A DNA stretch of 29,179 bases from Chara braunii (GCA_003427395.1 BFEA01000075.1:1838949-1868127), one strand, 5' to 3'; numbered from the stretch's first letter, positions 1 through 10,258 are shown. Notes: generated by a model not told the origin, from the letters alone. Translations and numbers: made by a program.

Positions 1-2
1 CT

Positions 3-62
3 GCAGACTGTTGAGGGTTCAGCCTCCTGATGAGTCGGTGAAACTCCGACGAAACAGTTTGC
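3..62 (+). ncRNA. Hammerhead ribozyme, type III, structurally complete
   Basis: Self-cleaving RNA motif; every conserved core element is present. Helix III pairs 3-11 with 54-62 (9 bp, one G-U). The cleavage-site base is U12, following U11. Helix I is a 4-bp hairpin, GAGG (13-16) with CCTC (23-26), closed by a 6-nt loop. CTGATGA is at 27-33. Helix II is GTCGG (34-38) with CCGAC (46-50) and a 7-nt loop. GAA is at 51-53, and A54 pairs with U11. Cleavage is expected after U12; the U-U dinucleotide fits the NUH rule but is usually slower than GUC. In plants, type III hammerheads are typical of retrozymes (non-autonomous retroelements amplified through circular RNA). Activity and host element are inferred; the fold is read directly. 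Confidence 0.88.
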
Positions 63-180
63 CACAGCCCCTCGTTTGTTGTCCTCTTCTCTCTCTCTGC
101 CTACGGTTTACCGGGCAGTTCTGTTTGTGACGATATATAGACAAGGAAGGTATGGCCTGGAGCATTGGCAGGGGCCACTA

Positions 181-240
181 CAGACTATTGAGGGTTCAGT
201 TTCCTGATGAAGTGGTGAAAGTTCGACGCAAGAATGTGTC
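181..240 (+). ncRNA. Degenerate hammerhead copy 2
   Basis: This is a direct copy of the motif at 3-62, starting 177 bp later. The left part is almost identical (CAGACTATTGAGGGTTCAG against CAGACTGTTGAGGGTTCAG), and CTGATGA is kept at 204-210. Helix I survives only through G-U pairs, helix II is disrupted, and the GAAA box reads GCAA. It is unlikely to cleave. The two copies in the same orientation 177 bp apart resemble a short tandem unit of the kind seen in retrozymes and hammerhead satellites. Confidence 0.7.
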
Positions 241-1232
241 CTGCTCTGACTTTATGTCTAAGGTTTATGCGTCAAACAGATAGTCATAAGGATAGTGTAC
301 ATGTATATAATGGTATGTTTTCAATCTCACGCACTTGCATATACATACAGACATTTGGTAGCAAAACGAAGAAAGAGAAGAGAAACTGCTGAAAATTTGT
401 GAAAAAGGCAAAAAGGTGGTGTTGATGTTCTGCTTGTTCTTCGTGTCTGCTCCTCCCTCCATTTTCTTTGCAAATGTATTCTCTGTTGATCAATATCTGT
501 GGCACGGTGAATTAAGATCATATACTTTCGGATATGTCGCATTTTCTTTTGTCTCGCATTTGGTGACGTCTGCTGCGAATCGTCAGCCTAGGTTGCTTTG
601 AATCACAGTTGTGTAGAGTACAGTTTGGGTGAACTATATAATATATACAATGTTTTCTGGGACCTGGACCATCATCTTTTGAAACAATATGCAACTTCCG
701 TAGAAAACGATCAAGTTAAGCCTTTTTTTTTCTCTTTCCCCATCTGACACCACAGCCGATCCTGTAGTTATGACACCGTGTCCGACACCACGGCCTCCGT
801 ACATTCATTGCATTTCAAACTCGGTGGCTGTTTTCTCTGCAGGCGCGTGTTTTTCTCACTCATTAGAAACTCAAGGGTGACATCAACGTAGTTGCCCCTC
901 TAAAAAAGTAGTCGTAAGCTAGATCCCAAAGTATACAGAGTCTATGCAACTGTGATTCAAAACATCTTTGGCGGAGGATTAGAATCAGTCCTCACCGTAT
1001 GCAAGAAAAAAACTCCAGACATATCCAAAAGGATATAATACATAAATATATTGTCACTTTGTCATGATATTGTGGATCTTATTGCCCCAAAGGATCTTAT
1101 TGCCATTCATTGTGGATGGGCGCCAGTCCATCTAAATAGCCATGTTCATGCCTGAACCGTAACCATGCTGTTATCCTTTTGGCTCATTTGGGGGAAATTA
1201 ACACAGTCGAGTGACGACCCCAAAACTCCAGG
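241..1232. other. Unassigned AT-rich stretch
   Basis: I see only short overlapping reading frames on both strands (65-73 codons) with no recognisable domain, no obvious repeats and no RNA gene. Nothing here supports a gene. Confidence 0.5.
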
Positions 1233-1436
1233 CATAGAGGCATGAGAGCTTATGTCCATAACTTCCAGACCATCGCTGCATCACGAGTCTACCAGGGCTT
1301 GTGGTGGTCACACGGGGGCGGACACCAAAATTTACATAGAGGCATGAGAGCTTATGACCATAACTTCCAGACCATCACTGCACCTTGACTCTACCAAGGC
1401 TTGTGGTGGTCACAAGGAGCCGGACACCAAAATTTG
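1233..1436. repeat. Two-copy 102-bp tandem repeat
   Basis: Units at 1233-1334 and 1335-1436 both begin CATAGAGGCATGAGAGCTTATG and end near GGACACCAAAATTT. They differ at about a dozen positions. No coding content is recognisable. Confidence 0.85.
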
Positions 1437-2557
1437 AGACGTAGAAGGACGAGAGCACATGTCACATGCCTGTACCTTCTTAACCAAGTCTTTGTGGGGC
1501 CTACCTTATAAGCTGAGACTGCATTGTGGCTCTACTGGGGACTGCACCAGGTGACAGTTACAAGTGGGGGCAACTGTCAGCTCAGCTTACCAGATGGAAT
1601 AGACTGGCAATGTTCGACAAGTGTTGGAAAGTTTTAGACCAAGAACCGTCGGGCAGAAAAGAGGTTTCACGATTTCGCTTTGGGTGGGTGGCGGTTTAAT
1701 GTCCAATGTAGGCTGTTTGATGGGAATTGCAGAGTTTGTGGTCTCATAATTTTCTGCTCTGACGAGCTATTGCATCCATGGTGCCCACGTATTGTGTTTG
1801 GGGACTCCGGGTTTAGGACCCCTAATCACAGGGTGGATGGGGATGCACAGTAACAAAAGCATAAAGGAAACAATCAATCAATCAAACAAACAAACAAACA
1901 GGGGTAGGTGTGCAGCTGAAGTGCCTTCGCAGCAGGCATTTCCCTGCCTCATTGGTTAGGGGGACCCCTTCCTTCACTCCCCTGGGGGTGTGAGGTCGGA
2001 GCTAGGCCAGTCTAGTGGGGGCGGCAGTGATGCCTGGCCTGGGGCGGGGGCAGGGCGAGGATGGAAGCGGTGGCGGGAGGTGTGGTGGGTGGCTTCTGGG
2101 GGTCAGGGGTTCCCACCTTTTTTGGCTCCCCCAGTGGCCCAAACTGCAATTTTTGCAACGGTTCCTCCCATTTCTGCCCGCTGGAAACATGCAACGTGAC
2201 TTTCCCTACAACTCAAAATATGTCCCCTTGCCGCCCCCACCCCCTCCCCCAGCGCCAGTGCGGTATCCAGGCTGTGACCTTGGATTTCGTGTGGGGGTCC
2301 GCACCTGACAAACCTGATTTTTCCAGGGGAGGTTGCACACAAAAACTCCTCCGCAATTTTGGCTCTCCTCCTGAATCCGTTACCAACTTAGCAATGATCA
2401 GTATCGACTTCCTTGGGAGAACTCTCTGACAAGATCTCATAGATTCATCATTACCATGACGGCCAGGATTATCTGGGATATAAAGATGGAGGAGAAAAGA
2501 ACTGACAGTGTTCAAGAAGAGGTCAACTATCCTATGGATGTGTGAAGAAGGGTAGCG
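1437..2557. other. Unassigned stretch with G/C-rich low complexity
   Basis: A simple (AATC)n/(AAAC)n run lies at 1869-1900. From about 1980 to 2300 the plus strand is strongly G-rich and then C-rich, opening long frames on both strands. Their products are low-complexity and share no motif with known families, so they are not treated as genes. Confidence 0.5.
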
Positions 2558-2683
2558 GACTTTGATTTCCTGGAACATGAAGACAGAGACATGAGAGACA
2601 GCCAAGGGAGTTGTGGCATGGACTTCGATTTCCTGAAACATGAAGACAGAGACACGAGAGACGGCCAAGGGAGTTGTGGAATA
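2558..2683. repeat. Two-copy 63-bp tandem repeat (21 codons)
   Basis: Units at 2558-2620 and 2621-2683 are about 92% identical by eye. The period is divisible by three, so both strands stay open across it; on the plus strand it reads as a repeated 21-residue block containing HEDRD and QGSCG. A stop codon lies shortly upstream in that frame and no family is recognised. It may be a fragment of a repetitive coding sequence or a chance duplication. Confidence 0.8.
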
Positions 2684-2923
2684 TCTTGTGTAGACCCCGC
2701 CAACCACCCAAACCACCCAAACCACCCACGCAGATTGAAGCGGCTAGGATCGGGCTGGGACTATCGAGCTCTTCTCCTATTTTGTGGTTGGATATGTCTT
2801 GTTGATTTTGTTTATTATACACGGCCTAATTCTTTGCCCTGCTTTAGAGCATGGGCTGTTTGGATATCTATGGGTGGCCAGAAGTTCTTTCTTGGGGGGC
2901 AATATATGTTTTGTGGGCCAGCG

Positions 2924-2934
2924 TGTGATGCACA
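2924..2934. repeat. 11-bp direct repeat, outer copy
   Basis: TGTGATGCACA lies immediately outside the left LTR homology block. An identical 11-mer lies at 5359-5369, two bases beyond the other edge of the same LTR. Confidence 0.7.
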
Positions 2935-4262
2935 ACCTCACACCCTGCACGGCATTTCCTATCGAGGGACTCCGATCAGTGTAATTGGGGGCGTGGTCGA
3001 GGATTTTCGATGGGGTTGAATCGCCCGGACAAAATGGGGGATTCTCGCCTCAGTCCGAGGTTGTTCCAGAATTAGGGTCAACAGAGATGGCTCAAACGGA
3101 AAAACATTGTCAAGAAAATTCGAAGGGCAAGTGGGGCTGACATGCGGGGTGTAAACAAAGTTCCGCTCCGCCGTGGGCTTGGGGGCAAGGTGCGACTCTG
3201 CAGTCGGCCGCGAAAAGAGATGTCCCCAAGAAAAAGAAAAGGGAATCTACCGCTTCTCCAACTTTATTGTAAGGACATAAGAGATAAGGGGCGTCTAGGC
3301 CTCCGAGTCTGATTCACCAAGTCCGGAAGTTCGGCCAGGAGCCTTGTCGTCCTATCCGTCCGAGGCTGGGGGAACCCAGGTTCGGAAGCTCACTGGTAGG
3401 GCTCCCGCACTGCGGGAGAGTTCTGTGAACCGAGCCGAACCTTCGTTCCCCAGCACCAACCTTCACTAGGAACACGAGTCTCTCCGTTGACACCAGCGAC
3501 AGTTAAACTGGGGCTTCCACGTGGCGTAGGCAGCCGACCAGGGCAGCACTATCAAGTCGGTGTAAGGCAAGACCAAGGACAGGGAAGAAAACCGATCAAC
3601 CGTAAACTTGCTTTCCCCTATGTGACAAGCCTTAGACGGGTGATATGAATGAACCTGGTCGGCCCACAACAACGCGCTTCACACATCCGTGTCGGAGTAC
3701 ACACTGTCCTCGTCTGCTATTGGGAAGGGTGGAAGGGTGTTACTGCGGATCGACGAGAGGGTTGAGCACGGGTAATCACCCACGCTCACATTCAGCGTAG
3801 TGAATCTCGACTCCATACAAATCTCAACGGGCCTTACCCCGCTCCCTCCCACTTATAAAAATGCAAGTTCAAGGACACAGTGTCGTTAGTTATAAAATCA
3901 TATAAGACGGTTATGGCTGGGTAGCAAAGAGATCAGGCCGGTCGTCGGAACACCCACGCCCGATGTCTTTGGTTGTCGGCAATTAGACCAAATGAACGAG
4001 GGACAAATCGACGCGTGGCACTTGCGCACGAGAAGGGAGAGAGGGAAAGTCGGTGACAATCCCCCATGCTTTCTCGTAGCGCAGGGATCGGCTAGGGTCG
4101 AGGAAAAGAGGGGAAATCGACACACTCATGCATACGGGCAGACGTTTGATACCCCAATGCTCACACGGTCGCGCCCAAGTGCGCCTTACACCCGCAACAT
4201 CATTCCCCATCCATACACACCTGTATCCTGGACAACGAAGCATTCAACATCCATAAACCTTC

Positions 4263-4422
4263 AAAGCCAACATCATGCATGCGACTGAGTATCCACACTT
4301 AGTCTACTGCACACACAACGCTTGGACAAAGTAGCAATGGAGAAAGCCAACATCATGCATGCGACTGAGTATCCACACTTAGTCTACTGCACACATAACG
4401 CTTGGACAAAGTAGCAATGGAG
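4263..4422. repeat. 80-bp tandem duplication private to the left LTR
   Basis: Two 80-bp units, 4263-4342 and 4343-4422, differ at a single internal base (ACACACAACG against ACACATAACG). The right LTR has only one copy of this segment (about 16018-16107). The duplication therefore arose after this insertion's LTRs separated and is much younger than the insertion. Confidence 0.92.
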
Positions 4423-4735
4423 AAAAGATTGGGTCCCTTATTACTCAAAATTCCAACAATGTTGGCCTCCGTCAAGCGCAACCACCAACAACCTGAACAT
4501 CATGTTACATCAGTCGACCATAGCCACAAGGCCCTGGCTCTGGCTACGTTCTAAATCAACCACCGCTCACTCCCGCCGACTGCTTTACCGTCTAATAGTC
4601 TACTGCCTATCCCACCTCAAGTAGTCACTCCGCCTGTCACTTGGGCATGTCGAGCCTGCTCGACGCCGCGGTCTTCACGCATAGCTTGCTCAGCATTGCA
4701 GCCGAGATCAAAGAGGAGGAGAGGAAAGGGTTGCA

Positions 4736-4746
4736 AGAATTTATAG
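4736..4746 (-). promoter_or_regulatory. Possible TATA box in the left LTR
   Basis: The minus strand reads GCTATAAATTC here, about 0.6 kb into the LTR from its minus-strand 5' end, a plausible position for the U3/R boundary. The matching place in the right LTR reads TGTAAAT, so the box is not intact in the copy that would drive the element. Motif match only. Confidence 0.25.
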
Positions 4747-5356
4747 CGCGGAAGGTGGCGGGGTGCCGGCGTGTGGCGCGGGAAGCAAGGGGTGTAGATT
4801 AGAAGGACAGAAGAAAGGAGGAGGTATCGGAAGGGGCGATGAAGGCGGAATGATTGACAATTTCGTTCAATTGGAGTGGTCGTTCAAGTTGTGCGCGTAA
4901 ATCCGCTTTCGCAGCATTGATCCGACCATACCGAATAACGACCAATCAATCGTACCGAAAGGTAAGGGGAGGATCGGGGGCAAAGTTGAGGCAAGACGAA
5001 GGGACATGCAAGGAGGGGCGCTCAACAAGAGGGAAAATGGCAACGAGTTTACGCGGCATGCAATAATTCAGAAATGGCCATGCTCGCTCTAGCACGAAGA
5101 AAATTTGAATGTCGACGATCGAAATTCCTAACTGTTTCTTGAATTCCTCTGCGTGATTGCTAACCGTCTGCGAGGGGGACTAATTTCAAGGACAACCGGG
5201 GCAATTTTGAAAGATGTTTGTACTTAATTCTAAATTTAAAGTGGAAATGGACCTCGCTTTCCTTGATGAGCTAAGATTCTTGTTTCGGGGCTTACTTCGG
5301 GTTTTACTTCGAAGGGTGTATGTATAGCCGCGAAGTACGGATCCCAACTTGTCACA

Positions 5357-5848
5357 TCTGTGATGCACAGGGAGTTTTGAAAAATTTGCAGTCTCCTGAC
5401 TGCATGCCACGTGTCCTGGTTCTGATGGTGATCAAGGCTGCCTCTTCATCGTCAGTTGACCTTGTTCACTAACTAATCTACTAGAAGTGCATGCCACACT
5501 TTTCATGCCCCCTTCTTATTATTCAATCGTTCAGGCGGCCACTTCATCGATAGCTGGCCTGATCGTTAATCTTGTATTGTTTACAACGCGACCCTTCACG
5601 CACTCTTTATGATTGCCTTGATACAAAATGAAACCAAGTAAGGAGGGTGAGGAGAAGGGAGAAGAGAGGGGCGATCTCAGATGAAGTGATCGTGTTCAAG
5701 ATTAAGAGGGGGAGGGAGACGAAGGAAGGCCGCCAAGGCGTAACGTGCAGAAGAAACGTCTTTTCAAAATGGTGCAAGGAAGAACATGGGTTGAACGAAC
5801 AAGAAGAAGAACAAGGGGAGGGAGGCGGGGAAAGAGTGGCCGCCATTC
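5357..5848 (-). other. Short remnant where integrase should be
   Basis: Only about 490 bp separate the RNase H remnant from the left LTR. In a complete Gypsy element this interval would hold integrase (roughly 1 kb or more, with an HHCC zinc site and a DDE core). The minus-strand frame at 5607-5846 encodes a low-complexity Ser/Leu/Pro-rich peptide from a purine-rich plus strand, with neither signature. The integrase gene appears deleted. Confidence 0.6.
5359..5369. repeat. 11-bp direct repeat, inner copy
   Basis: TGTGATGCACA, identical to 2924-2934, lies two bases inside the internal region from the left LTR edge. This is where a polypurine tract would be expected in an intact element, and none is seen. 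Confidence 0.7.
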
Positions 5849-6369
5849 TTAGGAGTTGTCGCTGTCACCGAACTCTGCGGTGTCCTTGTGAAGAATTTGC
5901 ACCTCTCCGTATTGGGGTTTTGCGGACGGTGGACTCAGCTTCCAATGAATAAGTTGTTCGCTCTTCGGGCTCTTCTTCGGCGGATGCAACCGGGTCAGTC
6001 CGTCCGTGTTTCCATGGTGCTTGGTGATGCAATGGCGGATGTCGAAATTGTAGTCCTGCAGCCTCACGGCCCACCGCCCCAGTGTTTTTATGTAATTGAT
6101 TGTTTCGTAGTGACGACAATGGTTGGTGATCCGTCACAAGCACAAACCTTTGGCCATGGAGATACGGGCGGAAGTGCTAAATTCCCCACACTACCGCCAA
6201 ACACTCTTTTTTGCACGCCTTGTAGTTGGCTTGCGTTTGGTTCAACGTCTTTGAGGAGTACTTGATGGGGTGTTTTTTTCCATCAGTTCCTTGTTGAGTC
6301 AACACTGTCGATGTCGTCAGCGGCTTCCAATGTGTGTGCAGAGCGAATTGCTTTACCTGATCTGGGCGG
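5849..6369 (-). pseudogene. Gypsy RNase H domain, frameshifted
   Basis: In the element this domain degrades the RNA strand during cDNA synthesis. Minus-strand fragments in different frames match the family in order: an N-terminal piece with NQTQANYKACKKE (about 6190-6240), then VTDHQPLSSL (about 6110-6140), then RLQDYNFDIRHC and HGNTDGLTRLHP (about 5975-6067). The fragments sit in at least two frames, and stops interrupt the first, so no product is possible. It directly follows the reverse-transcriptase connection region. Confidence 0.85.
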
Positions 6370-6576
6370 CCTAGGATCGGCTTCGTCGTAAGGGTTTTTC
6401 TTGAGCGTGTGGAAAGTCGCCTTGCATTTTTGTGTCCAGATCAATTCCTCGTCCGTTTTCAAAAGGTTTGTCAGAGGTTTGGTGACACGTGTGAAGCCCT
6501 AAGTGAACCGTTGGTAATAGGAGGTCAACCTGAGGAAGGCTCAAACTTGAGTCAATGTGGTTGGAACCGAGGCCTC
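6370..6576 (-). pseudogene. Gypsy reverse-transcriptase thumb/connection region
   Basis: The minus strand encodes the segment linking RT palm and RNase H in Ty3/Gypsy Pol. LRLTSYYQRFT corresponds to the usual L..YYRRFI block, and VTKPLTNLLKTDEELIW followed by CKATFHTLKK corresponds to the PLT.LLKK...W...C..AF..LK block. A stop interrupts between the two. It lies between the RT palm fragment and RNase H. Confidence 0.85.
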
Positions 6577-7272
6577 TCACAATACTGCCACCTTCACTTC
6601 AGACCCTTGACAGTCACAGTGTACTCCAAAAATGAGATTTTGGATAAATGTCACCTCGAACCCGGTGTCTTTCAGTGCATGCAAGACCCACTCAACATGT
6701 TCCACGTGGTACTCGTATGTTTTGGAAAAAAACAAAATATAGTCCATATACACACTCACAAAAAACTTAATCAGGGATTGGGTCAATCGGGTTATTGTTA
6801 CCTAACTCGGCGAAGGTCATATGCATGGCCTGTTGAAAGGTAGCGGGAGCGTTACATATTCCCATGGGGCACTGGATCCAATGCCACGAGCCCTCGTACA
6901 AGACAAAGGTCGTTTTGGGTCTGTCCTCTAGTCTGACAACAACATGGGGAAACCAGATCGGATATCGAAAATGTGAGAAGATCCGGACGGGTCCGATAAC
7001 GTCCAGGAGATCGTCAATACGGGGCAATGGATAAACATTTTTTGTCGTAATAGCGTTTCACTTTCGATAATCGATGCAAATGTGGACGACCCCGCCTCGT
7101 TTTGGAACGAGGAGAACAGGGAATAACCTGTGCCCAAGGTACAATTCCACCAACCTGAGGAGCTCAAACTCCTGTACCGGTCTAGCACCAACTGTCGTTC
7201 TTTCAATGAATAGTGGTATGACCGACAATGGATGGGCGCATGGTCCTCGGTATCGATGGCATGCTCTATCAA
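6577..7272 (-). pseudogene. Gypsy reverse transcriptase (palm), inactivated
   Basis: RNA-directed DNA polymerase of the LTR element. In minus-strand order I see: the N-terminal block HAIDTEDHAPIHCRSYHYS (about 7200-7272); PVLLVPKRGG then VHICIDYRK (about 7060-7120); an in-frame stop; YPLPRIDDLLDVIGPVRIFS; IQCPMGICNAPATFQQAMH (about 6830-6890); and VYMDYILFFSKT (about 6720-6760). The catalytic Y-x-D-D motif is YMDY, so the second catalytic aspartate is lost. At least one stop and two frameshifts are present. The motif order and spacing fit Ty3/Gypsy well. Confidence 0.92.
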
Positions 7273-7594
7273 AGTAGTATCAAGTGTGGCAGGCCTATGT
7301 CATGGTCCTAGATGCTAACCACCTCAGCGGCCTCGGCGTATGCTTGTAGCACCGTAACAAGAAGGTGACGGTACTCGTGAAATGCGTGAGCTGGTAATTG
7401 GATGTCAAAGGTCGCTATCGGGACGGAGACCGTCGAACTTGGTCGAAGTAGCGGTAGGTAATTTAGCGGTTTCCTCGGGGGAAGCTCCGAACAAGGAATT
7501 GCTGGTTTTCACCGAGAGCACTGTCTCTATGAGCTAACTATCCACCAGACTCACAGGTTCCATTTCCACCTTGTCCTCGATGTCAATAGGTTCA

Positions 7595-7849
7595 TCAGCA
7601 AAGGGTTCGACCGAGAAGGCCCCCAGGGGTTCCGTTGGTCCCTACCCCATCCCTCAAAAGCAAAGCAACTTTAGTGTCCGTTAGTAAGGGTCGTGGAGAC
7701 CTAAATGACAAATCATAGAGGCCCCTTACTTCAGTGAACCGCTCCCGAAGGGGGTCCATATTGAGATAGAGGGACGTAGGGGGTTCTGAGAGATCTCTTA
7801 TCCGCGAAACCCGTAGCAGAGGCTCCCGTTGGACAGTGGAGAAAAGCAT
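7595..7849 (-). pseudogene. Pol linker between protease and reverse transcriptase
   Basis: An open minus-strand frame of 84 codons contains REPLLRVSRIRDLSEPP and TSLYLNMDPLRERFTEVRG. Its place between protease-like and RT-like sequence makes it the protease-RT spacer of the same polyprotein. I recognise no catalytic motif. The flanks, 7273-7594 and 7850-8013, carry no clear domain and are probably decayed spacer. Confidence 0.5.
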
Positions 7850-8013
7850 CTGGGGCTCGCTAGATTCGCTTTAGAGAGCCCCTCGAATTGGTGTGGGTAA
7901 AACTCGCGGAACTGATCTTGAACTCGGATCAGATACCGGTTTTGGTCCGGTTGGGTTTGTGCAGCCCCTTGGTTTCTGGTGATGTTATTTCCTCATTGGT
8001 GGACAACTATCGG

Positions 8014-8445
8014 TCATATTAACTTGGCGAACTTCAGTAGAAATATGGGGGACCGGCTGCACGCATACTCGCACCGTCGCCACATTGGTATCGTTTGCGG
8101 TTTGGGCAGGGCAGAGGTCAGCACCAAGTTCGAGCTGTCAAAGTGCATGTACGCGCCAACCGTCGCCTGCCACAGGATCCCCAATAGCACATGATAGGCT
8201 TGCATGTCAAGAATGATCGGGTCACACAAGCAATGATCCGGACGGACCCATATGGGTATGTTTGTGATTCTTCCCTTAAAGTGAATGCTATCTTTTGTGG
8301 CGGACACGTACAGCTCGTCCTGTCGGAGGGGCTGAATCTGGCCTTTTCGACCTGGCGTTTCATGATCCCGCAAGAAAGGGTCGCCGCTGGTGATCCGAAA
8401 TCGAAGATGGTCGGCGATGGGCTTCCCCAAACCTTGCACCCACAC
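8014..8445 (-). pseudogene. Retropepsin-like protease remnant
   Basis: An open minus-strand frame of 143 codons ends with the block PIILDMQAYHVLLGILWQAT followed by VGAYMHFDSSNLVL. This corresponds to the ILG.PW segment near the C-terminus of Gypsy aspartic proteases. The catalytic D-S/T-G motif expected 70-90 residues upstream is not visible in this frame; the adjacent frame reads SIECGCKVW around there. The active site therefore seems lost or frameshifted. Confidence 0.65.
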
Positions 8446-8937
8446 TCAATGCTTTTCCTGGTAATCGGATAGGCTCGAAGGAATACCTCGGGCTTCTCCG
8501 TCGGTGGATCAGTGACCTTGATCATTCTGACGCACGCCGCTTCAGAGGGTCGCGAAGTTGAGGGTTGCGCCTTTGTTATTGCCTGTCGGCTTTCCACCAC
8601 CAGTTTCCTGCCTTTTCGTGTTTCTTTGAACCGTCGTCGATTCCTTAGGCATCTCTCAATCAGCTTTTCATTAGCCGCCTCCGGAATCTTTAGTAAATAA
8701 GGGATAGCCATCGGGATCCAAAGCTCCAGAGCCTTCATGGCGTCCAAGATGTCAATCTGGCCGTCTTTGTACTTTGGCCCTGACACTGTGTGGTCCTTGA
8801 ACCGGGCCTCCAGGGTGCAAAGTCACTTTCCTCGATAATCTGTTGGATGTGATGTATGACCCCAATGGTTTCGGGTTGAAGCATGGTTGCAGCCATATAT
8901 TCATCGAACCCGATATTTTCGGCCGTAGGAGCCACAA
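8446..8937 (-). pseudogene. Gag-Pol spacer upstream of the protease
   Basis: The minus strand reads two overlapping frames. One (8735-8935) contains GFDEYMAATMLQPETIG and ends in low similarity. The next, within 8118-8786, contains YKDGQIDILDAMKALELW, IPMAIPYLLKIPEAANEKL and an Arg/Lys-rich tail. The shift between them marks a frameshift near 8780. The position just before the protease suggests the Gag-Pol linker; no enzymatic motif is visible. Confidence 0.5.
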
Positions 8938-9204
8938 CCTTTGTTGTCCTGGTATCGACCGTTAGAAGTGATATGCTGGCACATCAAAACAACTCTATCG
9001 TCCTCCCACGTCTGTCACCCATGGGAGAGTTGTTCCGTGGCTCCTGCGACCTACAAACAACGACTAGTAAGTACTTATAAAATCAAGAATCAGCACGCAT
9101 CGATCTACAAGTTATGAGCAAACAAGACAGGGGCGCGGAAAATTGTCATTTTATAACTATCAATTCCATCTCATCGAAGTCTGTTTGGTCACATGTAGAT
9201 CTGA

Positions 9205-9516
9205 CTATTCCAAGCCTAGTCTTAGTCTAGGTTCCCATCGCCCCTCTTTGATAAGTACGACTTCGGTACTCGTCCCGGGCTCACATTTTATTTTCCTTCG
9301 TAGGGAAATTTGGTCCGCTGCCACCGATGTTGTCTGCGGGGCTTGAATCTTTTTTCGCTGTACCATTGCAGTCGGCCTGGGTCTGGACCAGACTTCGGTC
9401 GGGATTTTTCTTTTGTACCTTTCTGGCCTCGGGTACCCTAAATGTTGTCCCCGTCTTTCTCTCTCGTTTTGTTCCTGTCGGACCGGTCTCTCGCTAGGTC
9501 CAAAGGAAACACCCAA
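9205..9516 (-). pseudogene. Possible upstream part of the Gag-Pol spacer
   Basis: A 103-codon minus-strand frame encodes a basic Arg/Pro/Gln-rich peptide without a recognisable fold. It is in the same orientation as the protease fragment downstream and could be the edge of the element's coding region before the unrelated block begins. The assignment rests on position only. Confidence 0.3.
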
Positions 9517-10256
9517 ATTTTAACACTTTGCTGCAGGTGATTCGATAAGCTTGCCCATTTCTTTCTTCAATCCTCGCACTCACATATCATCCATTTCACT
9601 TACACATGGAATCTAGATTCTTCGCGCGGTCATGTTCGCATCATGCGCGGCTGATGTGGCACTGGCACAACCGCTCGTAGCTCATTTTGCCCTCCACAAC
9701 TCAGCTTGCAGCTCGTCTCTCGCCTGCACAACTTCATCTTCCTCCATGCGGCTTCTCTCTCTCCTCAAGCGCGACTTTTCCAAACCTCGCACGCTTTTCC
9801 GTCCACCTTCCCTCTGCACGTGGACAGAGAAGTAGAAACGCTCACACACACGCAATGTCGAGGTATGGCAGACGATTGTTCTGAAGGCTGATACCCTTCT
9901 TGTCACCACCATGAGGCGCTCTAGTCGCTATCGTTTCGCCGTGGTGGTAACCAGACATCGAGACAGGAGATGCCGAACACACAGTGTGTTACATGGTCAG
10001 GAGATCGAGCCCCGCCCGACAACAATATAGCATGCGATCTGCTAAGACCCGCACCCTCTGCTTCGCAGTGGACAGTGAGCAGATCAGGACTGGCACACGC
10101 TTACGGAGTTTCACTTCCCACGGACATGATAATGATATCGAGCCCGAGCTCAGCACCCAACTAACACCACCAATGACATTCAATCTCGCCCACACATTCA
10201 GACAGGTTTGGTCATGAATGAATTTGGCGCTCCTCAGAGGCCAGGTTCGATCAAAC

Positions 10257-10258
<2 letters not shown>

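Larger units (their letters stand above)
2935..5356 (-). repeat. Left LTR (3' LTR of the minus-strand element)
   Basis: This block aligns collinearly with 14629-16975, with roughly 83% identity in the stretch I compared by eye. On the minus strand it starts TGTGACAAG and ends GGTGTGAGGT. The length is 2422 bp; subtracting a private 80-bp duplication gives 2342, almost equal to the 2347 bp of the other LTR. Shared landmarks include GGCGTCTAGGCCTCC, CAAGACCAAGGAC and CAAAGTAGCAATGGAGAAA. Confidence 0.9.

Noticed and set aside
3-62. Reading hammerhead copy 1 as type I (the usual form in PLEs)
   Set aside because: The sequence after GAAA does not form a closed helix III, whereas helix I closes with a hairpin and helix III pairs across the ends, which is type III.
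2213-2725. 170-codon minus-strand frame as a gene
   Set aside because: It spans the G/C-rich segment and the 63-bp tandem repeat; no family motif and no supporting context.
5607-5846. Possible integrase fragment after RNase H
   Set aside because: The peptide is Ser/Leu/Pro-rich low complexity, without HHCC or DDE residues.
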